64,000 bases of DNA, from NCBI GenBank assembly GCA_943369355.1, contig CALRMX020000001.1, positions 372,001 to 436,000 of the forward strand, read 5' to 3'. Below, in pieces: positions 43,632 through 52,175 of this stretch. The translations under genes were made by a program, and so were the position numbers. The notes under the pieces are model-generated. The model was not told the origin of the DNA. It was given only the letters and a program-made list of their open reading frames with translations, and made no database searches. This stretch comes from UBA7662 sp943369355. Lineage in GTDB: Bacteria; Bacteroidota; Bacteroidia; UBA7662. Within the stretch, counting starts at the first letter, position 1; each line of letters starts with the position of its first letter.

Positions 43632-44896
43632 TGGTTCCAAAACAGTTTTTCTCCTCTGGCGGTAAAAATCACTTTTCCGATAAGGTCTTTGTTTAAATAA
43701 GGTGAGTTTTTGGATTTAGAAGAAAAATCGTCGGCTATAGGGCGCCATTTCGCCTTTAAATCAATTACAGTCAGGTCAACCGAAGCACCTACCTCAATTA
43801 CGGGTAATTGTAAGCCCAATATTTGGGCAGGCCTTGTGTTGAAGGAAGTGAAAATTTGCTCTAAGTTGGATTTTTTACCCATTGCCGTTAGGACAACCGC
43901 TACGGCAGTTTCAAGACCGATTGCACCAAAATTTGCCAAATCGAATTCCTTGAACTTGGTTTCCAAGTCTTCTGGCTGATGATCAGAACATATCACGTCA
44001 ATGGTGCCATCCTTCACGCCTTCAATCAAGGCTTGTTGATCTGCTTTGTCTCGAAGCGGCGGGAAAATTTTGGTGGCTGTATCGAATGATGGTAAGACTT
44101 CATCGGTTAAAGCAATGTGATTAACACTCACGCCGCAGCTAACTTTTAATCCCCTTTTTTTAGCTTCTCGAATTAACTTGACGCTTCCAGCTGTTGATAT
44201 TTTGCAAAAATGAAGCTTAGAATCTGTGTATTCTACCAAAGTGATATCCCGAATTACCATTAGTTCTTCGGCCATATCTGGAATTCCCTTTAATCCCAAT
44301 TTAGTGCTCTGTATGCTTTCATTAACTATGCCGTTCTTAGCTATATTCAAATCAACAGGCAAACTGTACATGGTTCCATCAAAATGTTTGATGTACTGCA
44401 AGGCCCGCATTTGCGTGCCTGCATCCATTACTGGGTTATTCGCATTGCTAAATACTGTTGCACCAGCTTGATGCAAATCAATCATCTCAGTCAGATCAAT
44501 TCCTTTCAAGTCGACTGTTAATGCTGCGGCTGGCAGTAATTCCGTTAACGCAGATTTAGATTTGTTTAACCAATAAACAACTCCACTTTTTGTCTGCGTT
44601 ACTGGAAAGGTGTCAGGTTGAACGCAAACGTGAGTAAAGCCCCCTCTGGCTGCAGCAGTTAAGCCGCTTTGCAAATCTTCTTGGTGTTCTAATCCAGGGT
44701 CTCTGAAAGATGCGAATGTATCTACGAATCCATTGGTCACCACTAATTGCTCCCCATCAATCACTGATGCATATTCATCGACCAAATCTTGTTCTATTCG
44801 CTCTATTCGCCCATCGATGAGAAGAATATCCACCTCTTTGAGATGAAATATTGACCGAGCGTCGTAAATAGTAGCCTTCCGTATTAATACCCGCAT
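43628..44896 (-). CDS. Dihydroorotase-like protein lacking metal ligands
   Basis: 422 aa amidohydrolase of dihydroorotase ancestry (class I). The fold is clear: GLKGIPDMAEELMV, LHFCKISTAGSVKLIREAKKRG, ALTDEVLPSFDTATKIFPPLR. But the catalytic site is broken. The HxH ligand pair is replaced in GFVDTFASFRDPG, the ligand histidine of the usual CHIS is lysine (CKIS), the HH pair is NH (VSVNHIALT), and the HAED-like histidine is absent (YSLPVDL). Only the aspartate region ICSDHQPE remains. It is probably not a dihydroorotase; a structural or regulatory role resembling noncatalytic PyrC-like subunits fits. Similar metal-site-less copies occur widely in Bacteroidota, as I recall them. Confidence 0.85.
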   Translation of the reverse strand: MRVLIRKATIYDARSIFHLKEVDILLIDGRIERIEQDLVDEYASVIDGEQLVVTNGFVDTFASFRDPGLEHQEDLQSGLTAAARGGFTHVCVQPDTFPVTQTKSGVVYWLNKSKSALTELLPAAALTVDLKGIDLTEMIDLHQAGATVFSNANNPVMDAGTQMRALQYIKHFDGTMYSLPVDLNIAKNGIVNESIQSTKLGLKGIPDMAEELMVIRDITLVEYTDSKLHFCKISTAGSVKLIREAKKRGLKVSCGVSVNHIALTDEVLPSFDTATKIFPPLRDKADQQALIEGVKDGTIDVICSDHQPEDLETKFKEFDLANFGAIGLETAVAVVLTAMGKKSNLEQIFTSFNTRPAQILGLQLPVIEVGASVDLTVIDLKAKWRPIADDFSSKSKNSPYLNKDLIGKVIFTARGEKLFWNQ

Positions 44897-46909
44897 TTAT
44901 TTTCGGAGTTTGAGTAAGAGCGTTTCGATCATCAAAAATACCAAAACAGCTAGCAAAAACCACTTCCAAGTGTTTGCGCTTTGAGCACGCGTTAGGAGAC
45001 CTGCAGCTGTAGTAGCATCTTCCAATTCAGTAATTTTATAGCCGTTTTGTACAATCAAATCTTGTTGTTCTGCATCGAATTCTCCAATTAGCGACTCAGC
45101 AGCCGGAGGGTTTAAAGCAATATTCACATAATTGGTATCCAAATTTTGATTGGTAAGCGTATACCAACCCGCATCTCTCATATTCCCAATTCTCAACCCG
45201 ATGCCACTTGGCACATTCCTGATCTCGGGCATATACCTCGAACTTCCATTGCTCAACTCAAAAACCTCTTCGGTAGGCACTGAAATAGGCAGTAAAATCG
45301 TTTCGTTTTGCCCCATACGGAAGGCTAATGGAATTGGCTTATTGTTCAACAGAATGGCACGAAACAAAATAGGCACGAATAAAGCATGTTGTTGCAAGTT
45401 GGACCATTTATTGTCTAAGGGAACATTAAACCAAAGTAAACTGCCATTTTTTATCGCTTTCCTTCCAATAAGAACGTCTCCTCCTTCGGTCTCCATTATC
45501 GGAATAAAAGAAGAATTGGATAAGGACCTGAATCTTTTCTTTCCCAAAGGTAAATCCGGCTGCGACGGAATTGACTTGAAGGTCTCTTTAAGCAAAATAT
45601 CATCAAAAGCAACTTTAGAAACTCTCCAATCGCCAGTTTCAACTTTAGCGAAGGGAGGTAATTCCAATAGGCTAGCCGCTTTGTTGAGCCTATCTAAATC
45701 TAGCTGTGCAGAAGGAAACACAATCAGCCCTGCCCCTACCTCTATCTTTTGCTTCAAGGTTGAAACCAACCCGCTATTCATTTCATCCAGATGATCTAAA
45801 ATTATAGTGCTATACGCATCAATTTTACTCAAGTCAATTTTGCCTACTTCCGTAAATGTGGCGAAAAGGGTAGGATCGTTTTCAAAAAATGCCTTTACAA
45901 ATGGATTGGGTTGATTTTGATAGATAATTAAAACGGGAAGTTGGTTTTTGACTTCAAAACTTAGATAATAATTATCATCAAAGTTCACAGGCTGATCATC
46001 CAACTTGATTCTGGCTTTCTGCCAGCCTGTTTCTGTAAGGGTAAAATCTAAGGTATCAACTTTATTTGCACCAGCTTCTAAATCGAAGGTTGTCATGCCT
46101 TTTTCAACCTCATTCACTTCAAAACCAATTCTAATTGCCTCTTTTGCTTTATCACCACTATTGACAACTCTGTATATCAAACGGTTTTTTTGACCTTGAA
46201 GAGTTATCGGCGACTGTAACCAGGCTGTATCAACAAATAGGTTGCTTACTTTATCTGCTTTAAAATGGAGGATGGTTGCGTTAACCGTTGTATCTGTTAT
46301 GAATGCTTCAGTTGTAAGCGTGCTTTTTTGCATATCACTTAGCCATACCAGTTCTCTATTCGCGCGTTGGTCTTGAAGCCAGCTCTGTTGTCTTGCAATT
46401 ATTTCTTCGCTACTACGAGATGCATCGGTTGGCCGAAGAGCATCAATTGCCAGCAAAAATGCTTCTTTGGTAAGTACACGTTGTTCACCAACATTGGCTT
46501 CGTGATGAATTAACTGAAATACATCATCTGCTTTTGCTTTTAGGGCAATTGACTTTGCGGCCAGCTTTGCTTGTTCAAACAGCACTCCCTTTTCGTTTTG
46601 TAGTTGCATGGAAGGGCTATTATCGACAAAAATGCTGTAGGCACCTCGTCCCGTTTTTGACGCGTTAATTGGCCCAAAAACAGGCTGTGCAAAAGCTATA
46701 ACCAAAATTGCAATGGTTAATAATCGCACAAAAAGCAGTAACCAATTCTGAACTTTCGTTCTCTGGGAAGTTCTTTCTTGAATTTGTTTTAACCAACGTA
46801 TATCACTAAAGAGAACCTTTTTATTTGACCTAAAGCTAAAAAGATGGATGACTATCGGGATAAGGAGGGCAATTAGCCCAAAAAGCATGTTAGGATAAAG
46901 AAAGTTCAT
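44897..46909 (-). CDS. BatA-like vWA-type membrane protein
   Basis: 670 aa. The N-terminal BatA domain (YPNMLFGLIALLIPIVIHLF, KKVLFSDIRWLKQIQERT) has two membrane helices (about 7-25 and 58-78). A long extracytoplasmic part with a vWA-like segment (YSIFVDNSPSM) and beta-rich regions follows, and a final helix (WFLLAVLVFLMIETLLLKL) ends with a short positive tail. The metal-ion-dependent adhesion motif is partial (DNSPSM in place of DxSxS). The gene starts the operon that continues with the dihydroorotase-like gene, one base apart. Function in Bat systems is debated. Confidence 0.88.
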   Translation of the reverse strand: MNFLYPNMLFGLIALLIPIVIHLFSFRSNKKVLFSDIRWLKQIQERTSQRTKVQNWLLLFVRLLTIAILVIAFAQPVFGPINASKTGRGAYSIFVDNSPSMQLQNEKGVLFEQAKLAAKSIALKAKADDVFQLIHHEANVGEQRVLTKEAFLLAIDALRPTDASRSSEEIIARQQSWLQDQRANRELVWLSDMQKSTLTTEAFITDTTVNATILHFKADKVSNLFVDTAWLQSPITLQGQKNRLIYRVVNSGDKAKEAIRIGFEVNEVEKGMTTFDLEAGANKVDTLDFTLTETGWQKARIKLDDQPVNFDDNYYLSFEVKNQLPVLIIYQNQPNPFVKAFFENDPTLFATFTEVGKIDLSKIDAYSTIILDHLDEMNSGLVSTLKQKIEVGAGLIVFPSAQLDLDRLNKAASLLELPPFAKVETGDWRVSKVAFDDILLKETFKSIPSQPDLPLGKKRFRSLSNSSFIPIMETEGGDVLIGRKAIKNGSLLWFNVPLDNKWSNLQQHALFVPILFRAILLNNKPIPLAFRMGQNETILLPISVPTEEVFELSNGSSRYMPEIRNVPSGIGLRIGNMRDAGWYTLTNQNLDTNYVNIALNPPAAESLIGEFDAEQQDLIVQNGYKITELEDATTAAGLLTRAQSANTWKWFLLAVLVFLMIETLLLKLRK

Positions 46910-47003
46910 CTCCTCAAAAATACGTCTGATTCGGTATTAACGTCATTCCTTTTTCTAAAGTCCTAGAAGATAATGGTAGGAATAACTATTTTTATTCAAA
47001 AGC

Positions 47004-47489
47004 ATGACTATGCGCAAAATTGACTCTTTACTAATCGAGTATGGCGAAAGCCATCAAAATGGTGTTAATAAACTTATTCACTGGGTTTGTGTGCCGTTAA
47101 TCATGTTCAGTCTTATTGGTATGCTTTGGTCTATCCCATCTCAACCTCTCATTCAAATCGTAGGGACTGACTTGAATGGATATTTATCTTTTGGCACTAT
47201 TGCCTTATGCATAGCTTCCTTTTATTATCTACGTCTTTCTTTTCAACTCTTTTTGGGTATGGTTGTGATTGCCACGCTAATCGCCGTTGGCAATAGATGG
47301 CTCTCGGAGGTTACAGCGAACTTATTTTTAAGTTCCTTACTCATTTTTGCACTTGCTTGGGTCGGACAATTTATAGGACATAAAATAGAAGGGAAAAAAC
47401 CATCCTTTCTCAAGGATGTGCAGTTTCTCCTCATAGGTCCGGCATGGCTATTACATTTCGTCTTCAACAAATTAGGAATCCGCTATTGA
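47004..47489 (+). CDS. Mpo1/DUF962-family membrane protein
   Basis: 161 aa with four hydrophobic segments. The conserved N-terminus (YGESHQNGVNKLIHWVCVPLI) and the later GQFIGHKIEGKKPSF match Mpo1-like (YGL010w) proteins, in which the histidines bind Fe(II) for alpha-oxidation of 2-hydroxy fatty acids. A comparable lipid oxygenase activity is a family-level guess. The stop (TGA) overlaps a TTG start of the M1 peptidase. A second in-frame ATG lies two codons later. Confidence 0.85.
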   Translation: MTMRKIDSLLIEYGESHQNGVNKLIHWVCVPLIMFSLIGMLWSIPSQPLIQIVGTDLNGYLSFGTIALCIASFYYLRLSFQLFLGMVVIATLIAVGNRWLSEVTANLFLSSLLIFALAWVGQFIGHKIEGKKPSFLKDVQFLLIGPAWLLHFVFNKLGIRY

Positions 47490-49321
47490 AACCTATCCTT
47501 TTAATTACTCTACTTTCTCTGCTATTCGCATGCAACAACAAGTCAGTTGATTCTATGACCGTAAACGATCCGCATAGTGCCGCCGAGTTTGATGTAGCAA
47601 CAGTCACTTCCTTGGATTGGGATGCCGAAATTGATTTTGAGAACCAAAAAATAAAAGCAACTGCCCTGTGGAGATTCAAGGCAGAAAATGGAGCCAAGAT
47701 CATTTACTTCGACACTAAAAATCTCAATATTGAAGAAATAAGCGACAATAATGGGCCTATTTCTAATTGGAAGCTAATACCGCAAAAACATAGTTGGCTT
47801 GGAGAAAACTTAAGCGTACCGATTGATGCTAAAACTGTTTTTATCAAGATAAAATACACCACCTCTAAAGAAGCACCGGCTCTTCAATGGCTTTTAAAGA
47901 CACAAACTGCCGACAAGAAGGGTCCTTTTCTTTTTACACAATCGCAAGCAATTTTAGCTCGGACTTGGCTGCCTTGTCAGGATAGTCCCGGCATACGTTT
48001 CCATTATAAAGCTCGCGTAAAAGTGCCCCCAGGAATGTTAGCACTGATGAGTGCAACCAATCCAACAGCCGTTAGCCCATCTGGAATCTACACTTTCGAA
48101 CAAAAAAATGCAATTCCCTCCTATTTGATGGCACTAGCAGTCGGACACCTGTCTTACCAAGCCATCGACGATAGATCAGGAGTATATGCCGAAGAAAGTA
48201 TTCTGAAAAAATCTGTTGAAGAGTTCAGTGAATTACCAAAAATGATTGTAGCGGCCGAAAATCTTTATGGGCCGTATACTTGGGGTAAATACGACATATT
48301 GGTTCTTCCGCCTTCGTTCCCATTTGGAGGGATGGAAAACCCAGTGCTCACTTTCGCAACGCCTACTATTATTGCAGGCGATAAATCGTTGACAAGTTTA
48401 ATTGCACACGAGCTTGCGCATAGTTGGTCGGGGAATCTTGTAACAAACGCCAATTGGAACGATTTCTGGCTAAACGAAGGGTTCACGGTATACTTCGAAA
48501 GGAGAATCATGGAATCGATTTATGGCGCTGAATACGCCGAAATGCTCGCCTTGTTAGGCTATAAAGATTTGTCTTCGACCTTGCTTGAATTTGGCCACCA
48601 AAGTGAAGACACCCGATTAAAACTCAAACTCGACGATCGGGATCCCGATGATGGGATGAACGATATTGCTTATGAAAAGGGCTATTTTCTGCTTCGCACC
48701 ATTGAACATGAAGTCGGCAGGTCGGCTATGGATACTTTTTTGCGTCGTTATTTTCATCGGTATGCTTTTCAGCAAATGACTACTGAGAAGTTCATTTCTT
48801 ACTTAAAAAAAGAGCTGCTTTCAGAGGAAGATTACCTTAAACTAAAAATTGACCAATGGATATATCAAGCTGGTGTTCCAGAAAATATTCATATTCCAAA
48901 GTCGGAGAGATTTGCCAGAGTTGAAAAATCAGTAGCTGATTGGCGAGAGAAAAAGCAGTTAAGTCCAGAATTAACGAATACATGGTCGTCACATGAGTGG
49001 CTACATTTTCTGCGCAATTTGCCGAGCGAAATAACTGTTCAAGATATGGCATTACTTGACCAACAGTATGGCTTTACCAAAAGCGGTAACTCAGAAATAC
49101 TTTTTGAATGGTATAAACTGGGCATCAATAAAAAATATCAGCCTTGTTTTCCATCGCTCGAGCAGTTTTTGAATACTGTGGGTAGAAGAAAGTTCATTTT
49201 ACCGTTATACAAATCTCTACTTGAAAACGATTATACTGATTTTGCAAAAAGAGTGTATTCAGCTTCACGTATGAATTATCATGCAGTTGCAACACAAAGC
49301 ATAGATGCTATTCTACCGTAA
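47486..49321 (+). CDS. M1-family metallopeptidase lipoprotein
   Basis: Zinc aminopeptidase of the LTA4-hydrolase/aminopeptidase N class, about 611 aa. Lipoprotein signal KPILLITLLSLLFAC-N begins right at TTG 47486. That start overlaps the Mpo1-like stop (TTGA); the in-frame ATG at 47444 would prepend 14 residues and is less likely. Catalytic motifs: exopeptidase GGMEN and zinc site HELAHSW with the third ligand in NEGFTVYFE. A C-terminal helical domain (EKSVADWREKKQLS onwards) matches LTA4 hydrolases. It probably trims peptides in the periplasm or at the cell surface. Confidence 0.92.
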   Translation: MKPILLITLLSLLFACNNKSVDSMTVNDPHSAAEFDVATVTSLDWDAEIDFENQKIKATALWRFKAENGAKIIYFDTKNLNIEEISDNNGPISNWKLIPQKHSWLGENLSVPIDAKTVFIKIKYTTSKEAPALQWLLKTQTADKKGPFLFTQSQAILARTWLPCQDSPGIRFHYKARVKVPPGMLALMSATNPTAVSPSGIYTFEQKNAIPSYLMALAVGHLSYQAIDDRSGVYAEESILKKSVEEFSELPKMIVAAENLYGPYTWGKYDILVLPPSFPFGGMENPVLTFATPTIIAGDKSLTSLIAHELAHSWSGNLVTNANWNDFWLNEGFTVYFERRIMESIYGAEYAEMLALLGYKDLSSTLLEFGHQSEDTRLKLKLDDRDPDDGMNDIAYEKGYFLLRTIEHEVGRSAMDTFLRRYFHRYAFQQMTTEKFISYLKKELLSEEDYLKLKIDQWIYQAGVPENIHIPKSERFARVEKSVADWREKKQLSPELTNTWSSHEWLHFLRNLPSEITVQDMALLDQQYGFTKSGNSEILFEWYKLGINKKYQPCFPSLEQFLNTVGRRKFILPLYKSLLENDYTDFAKRVYSASRMNYHAVATQSIDAILP

Positions 49322-49503
49322 GCGATTAGGATAATACATATTCTCATAAATGACTGAGGGGTGCCTCCCGGCTCCCCCCATTGTCTGAAAACTAAACTAA
49401 ACCTATGAAAACTAATTGCCAAACTAGTTGGCAAGAGCTTCGCATCAAATATAGGAAAGCTTTTAAAATATCACCAAAAAAAATACGCTGTTAATGAATG
49501 GCC
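49322..49503. other. Intergenic region with two hairpins and a small reading frame
   Basis: Holds a G/C-rich hairpin at 49358-49377 (GGGGTGCC-TCCC-GGCTCCCC, one mismatch, no T-run) and a perfect 7-base inverted repeat TTGCCAA-ACTAG-TTGGCAA at 49416-49434. The second overlaps a 29-codon frame (49405-49494). No -33/-7 promoter was recognised. Confidence 0.5.
49405..49494 (+). CDS. Possible small protein (29 aa)
   Basis: A 29-codon open frame begins ATGAAAACTAATTGCC and ends TAA. The product would be basic (KYRKAFK, SPKKIRC) with two cysteines (positions 5 and 29). The frame lies between a plus-strand peptidase gene and a minus-strand SPOR gene, and a hairpin covers codons 4-10. No family is recognised. 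Length is short enough for chance, so this is a weak call. Confidence 0.2.
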   Translation: MKTNCQTSWQELRIKYRKAFKISPKKIRC

Positions 49504-50511
49504 TTAAGGCTCCATTAACCAAGCGTCTTCTTCTACTTTGTTTTTGATTTCATCTAGAAACGCTTCCGCAATGCCCCCATTGGTGAAACTTCCGGCTGAA
49601 ACTCGAAATAAGCCACCGCTCGTTTGACCTGCAAGTACCGCTTCATAGCCTAGTTTTTTAAGTTCTGAAACTTTTTGCTCAGCATTTTCCTTCGATTGAT
49701 ACGCTCCTATGATAACTTCAAATCTTCCCGTCCTGTAATCAACTGGAACCAATCCCGTTAAACTGTCGGGACTATAATCAAATTTTGAGATATACTCGGG
49801 CTCAGGTCTCTTATCGACTGTATTTTGAGGAGACGGAATTTGAGGCACACTGGCTTCAGGGGCTAGTTCAATAATCTCTACCTCCCCGATATTTGCTTCT
49901 TGATTGAAAATTGGACTGTCTCGTAATTCTAAATATTGCAGTACCAAAATATTTATCAAAGAAACAGCAAGCAATACTGCTGCTATCTTCTTCCAATGTT
50001 TAAGATAAACGAGTATTGCTGACTTTCTTTCAACATTTGGACTAGCTTTAGTTTGTTCCTCTACTACGGTTTCTATGGTTGCGAGAATTTGTCTCGCATT
50101 AGGGATTAATTGGCTTTCCCATAGTTGCGTGGAGCTCGATAATGCCGTAGGTTGCTCTGCCAACATTCTGCACTCTGCTCCTTCTAGAAGCAAGGTGCCA
50201 AAACCTTCTATGTAAACTGAACGATGTAGGTTGAGCTCCGCTGTAATTCCTGCCCAAAAAGCAGTAAATTCTTTCTTGAATTCAGCTTCATCCGCTCCTG
50301 AAGCTTTGGTAATCCATGTTAAAAACTCTGGACTCCAATGCGACAAACTCTTATCAGGTGTAAAATACCACTGCCAGCTGGGTGGGTTTAATTGGCTTCC
50401 TAACCTTTTCGCTGGGACATACTTCAGCTCAAGTTTGCCAATACCACCCAACAGCAAATAGTTGCTGAAGGCCAGATATTGACCTAATGCTTTTACGAAG
50501 TTAGTTTCCAT
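49504..50511 (-). CDS. HU-CCDC81/SPOR domain membrane protein
   Basis: 335 aa. The N-terminus (about 1-120) follows the two-part HU-CCDC81 pattern: FSNYLLLGGIGKLEL, FTPDKSLSHWSPEFLTWI, and EFTAFWAGITAELNLHRSVYIEGFGTL. A membrane helix follows (about 173-193, IAAVLLAVSLINILVLQYL), then a Glu/Pro-rich linker and a C-terminal SPOR domain (RFEVIIGAYQSKENAEQKVSELKKLGY). SPOR domains bind denuded septal glycan. The cytoplasmic HU-like part may bind DNA or protein. It therefore may link cytosol to cell wall. Last gene of the TPR/barrel operon. Confidence 0.85.
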   Translation of the reverse strand: METNFVKALGQYLAFSNYLLLGGIGKLELKYVPAKRLGSQLNPPSWQWYFTPDKSLSHWSPEFLTWITKASGADEAEFKKEFTAFWAGITAELNLHRSVYIEGFGTLLLEGAECRMLAEQPTALSSSTQLWESQLIPNARQILATIETVVEEQTKASPNVERKSAILVYLKHWKKIAAVLLAVSLINILVLQYLELRDSPIFNQEANIGEVEIIELAPEASVPQIPSPQNTVDKRPEPEYISKFDYSPDSLTGLVPVDYRTGRFEVIIGAYQSKENAEQKVSELKKLGYEAVLAGQTSGGLFRVSAGSFTNGGIAEAFLDEIKNKVEEDAWLMEP

Positions 50512-50531
50512 AGGTTAGCCAAAGGTAAAAA

Positions 50532-52175
50532 TTAAAGTTGAAAACTCACCCCCCCTAATACATTAATTCCATAGGAGGTGTAATTGAACCATCGGAAGTA
50601 TCTACTTGCTGTTAAGTTATTGATTTGCAGAAAGATAGAGGCTCTATTGTTATATACATAGTTTGCCCCTAAACTCAAATCAAATACACCATTCAGGCGT
50701 TCAATTTTACCTATTTTACTCAAATAGTCAACCCCATTAAATACATAAACATCAGTTGTTATTGATAGCTTCTTTTGTAAATTATACGAACCACCTATTG
50801 AGGCTATGAATGTTGGTTGCATGAATGGCGAGGCTAGCGTTGACAAATCGTACCCATTGTATTCTACATTTACTCTAGCACTGTATTTTTCTCCAAAACG
50901 CCGATTAAGTTTAGCTTTAAAATTGAAGACTGAAGCCAAGCTATCATAAACAGGCATCAACCGTGTAAAATCAGAGGTATCGTTTAAATAAAACAATACA
51001 TCCTTCATTCGCTGAAATCCAAGATTCAAATCGTAAGTGGTTACTTCATCAATGCTTCCCTTCAAACCTGCATACAACTGAAAGCGGTTGTTTGTATTGC
51101 GTATATCCAATTGGGTACCTACGAAAGGATTTCTACGAACGATATCGCGAAAACTATTTCGTTCAATATTTCCTGTAATTCCTCCATATGCAATCATATA
51201 CACATCGGCAATCCGATATTCTGCATCTATCACGGGGTAAAATTGAAACACGGAGACTCCGGATTCGGCTTGCATGGCCATATTAAATCCTCCTTGAACC
51301 CTGAAACCATTGCCTAAATATTCGTATCGAGGTTGAAAATAAATCACATTACGATTGGTCGACAGCCCTCCGGTGGTGGTATAATTGGTATAGTCAACCG
51401 CAAAGTCGAAGGTTACTTTATTCTCATTTAACCGTGCTAAAACAGCACCGTCTAACCTTAAATTATTTTCAGATTGATCGAACCGGTCGCTTAGTGTGTA
51501 GAACGAAAATTTAGTGCTGAAATCCAGTTGATCGTTCGCGACATGGTAAGAGTTTACCCCTACGCTTCCTGAAAACTGATTGAATACTTGTCTTATTGAA
51601 TCTTTAGGCACTTCCGTTGCCTGGTGAAAACCGTAGAAATGTCGGACGTTACGCTCAAAATCGAAATTGCTCGAAATGACGATGTTTTTTAAATATCGTT
51701 TTCCGTAGACACCAAGTGTATTATCACTCAAATCGGCATGATCGAACTTAAGTGTATCTACACGTAAATCACCCCTAGACGAAAAATGACTTAAGTTAAT
51801 GCCGTATTCAAACTTAGCATCTCGTTTACTCATATAATGCGCTTTGAGTAATGGCGTTGTGTAATTTCCAAATCCGGCCTTAAAGTAGTTATTGGCTATA
51901 GGCGATGGTGGCTCCGCCATTGCACGCATCGGAGTCATCGGTGTAAGCATCACATTGGTAGGTGCTACCTTTCTCAATGATTGATAGGTAAACTCACGTT
52001 TCTCCGATTCGAGCGTTGGAAGCGTAGGCACTGGAGTTAGCTTTAATGCATCCGACAAAATGGCTTCGTATGAGCGTACTACTTTTATAGGGTCGGTTTG
52101 GAAGCCCGTACTTTGTGCAAAGAGGTTTGCGCTGAACCCAATGAAATTGAGTAAGAGGAATATTTTAGTTTTCAT
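50532..52175 (-). CDS. Outer-membrane beta-barrel protein (plug-less)
   Basis: 547 aa with a signal peptide (residues 1-21, ending FAQS). About 20 alternating beta-strand stretches with aromatic girdles follow, and the last strand ends in ...GGVSFQL, a classic outer-membrane signature. It is similar in flavour to the barrels of TonB receptors, but no N-terminal plug or TonB box is visible. The first 80 residues are instead proline-rich (PTLPTLESEKREF). It overlaps the upstream TPR gene by 11 bases, so stoichiometric expression is likely. Function unknown. Confidence 0.78.
   Translation of the reverse strand: MKTKIFLLLNFIGFSANLFAQSTGFQTDPIKVVRSYEAILSDALKLTPVPTLPTLESEKREFTYQSLRKVAPTNVMLTPMTPMRAMAEPPSPIANNYFKAGFGNYTTPLLKAHYMSKRDAKFEYGINLSHFSSRGDLRVDTLKFDHADLSDNTLGVYGKRYLKNIVISSNFDFERNVRHFYGFHQATEVPKDSIRQVFNQFSGSVGVNSYHVANDQLDFSTKFSFYTLSDRFDQSENNLRLDGAVLARLNENKVTFDFAVDYTNYTTTGGLSTNRNVIYFQPRYEYLGNGFRVQGGFNMAMQAESGVSVFQFYPVIDAEYRIADVYMIAYGGITGNIERNSFRDIVRRNPFVGTQLDIRNTNNRFQLYAGLKGSIDEVTTYDLNLGFQRMKDVLFYLNDTSDFTRLMPVYDSLASVFNFKAKLNRRFGEKYSARVNVEYNGYDLSTLASPFMQPTFIASIGGSYNLQKKLSITTDVYVFNGVDYLSKIGKIERLNGVFDLSLGANYVYNNRASIFLQINNLTASRYFRWFNYTSYGINVLGGVSFQL

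Noticed and set aside
43628..44896. Calling this gene a functional pyrC
   Set aside because: The metal-binding histidines are not conserved; labelled as dihydroorotase-like instead.
45150..45794. Plus-strand open frame of over 200 codons inside the BatA-like gene
   Set aside because: It is entirely antisense to a well-supported gene, and its serine/leucine/proline-rich composition is typical of reverse-complement artefacts.
49358..49377. Strong terminator after the M1 peptidase gene
   Set aside because: The hairpin lacks a T-run and has an internal mismatch, so it is noted but not called as a terminator.
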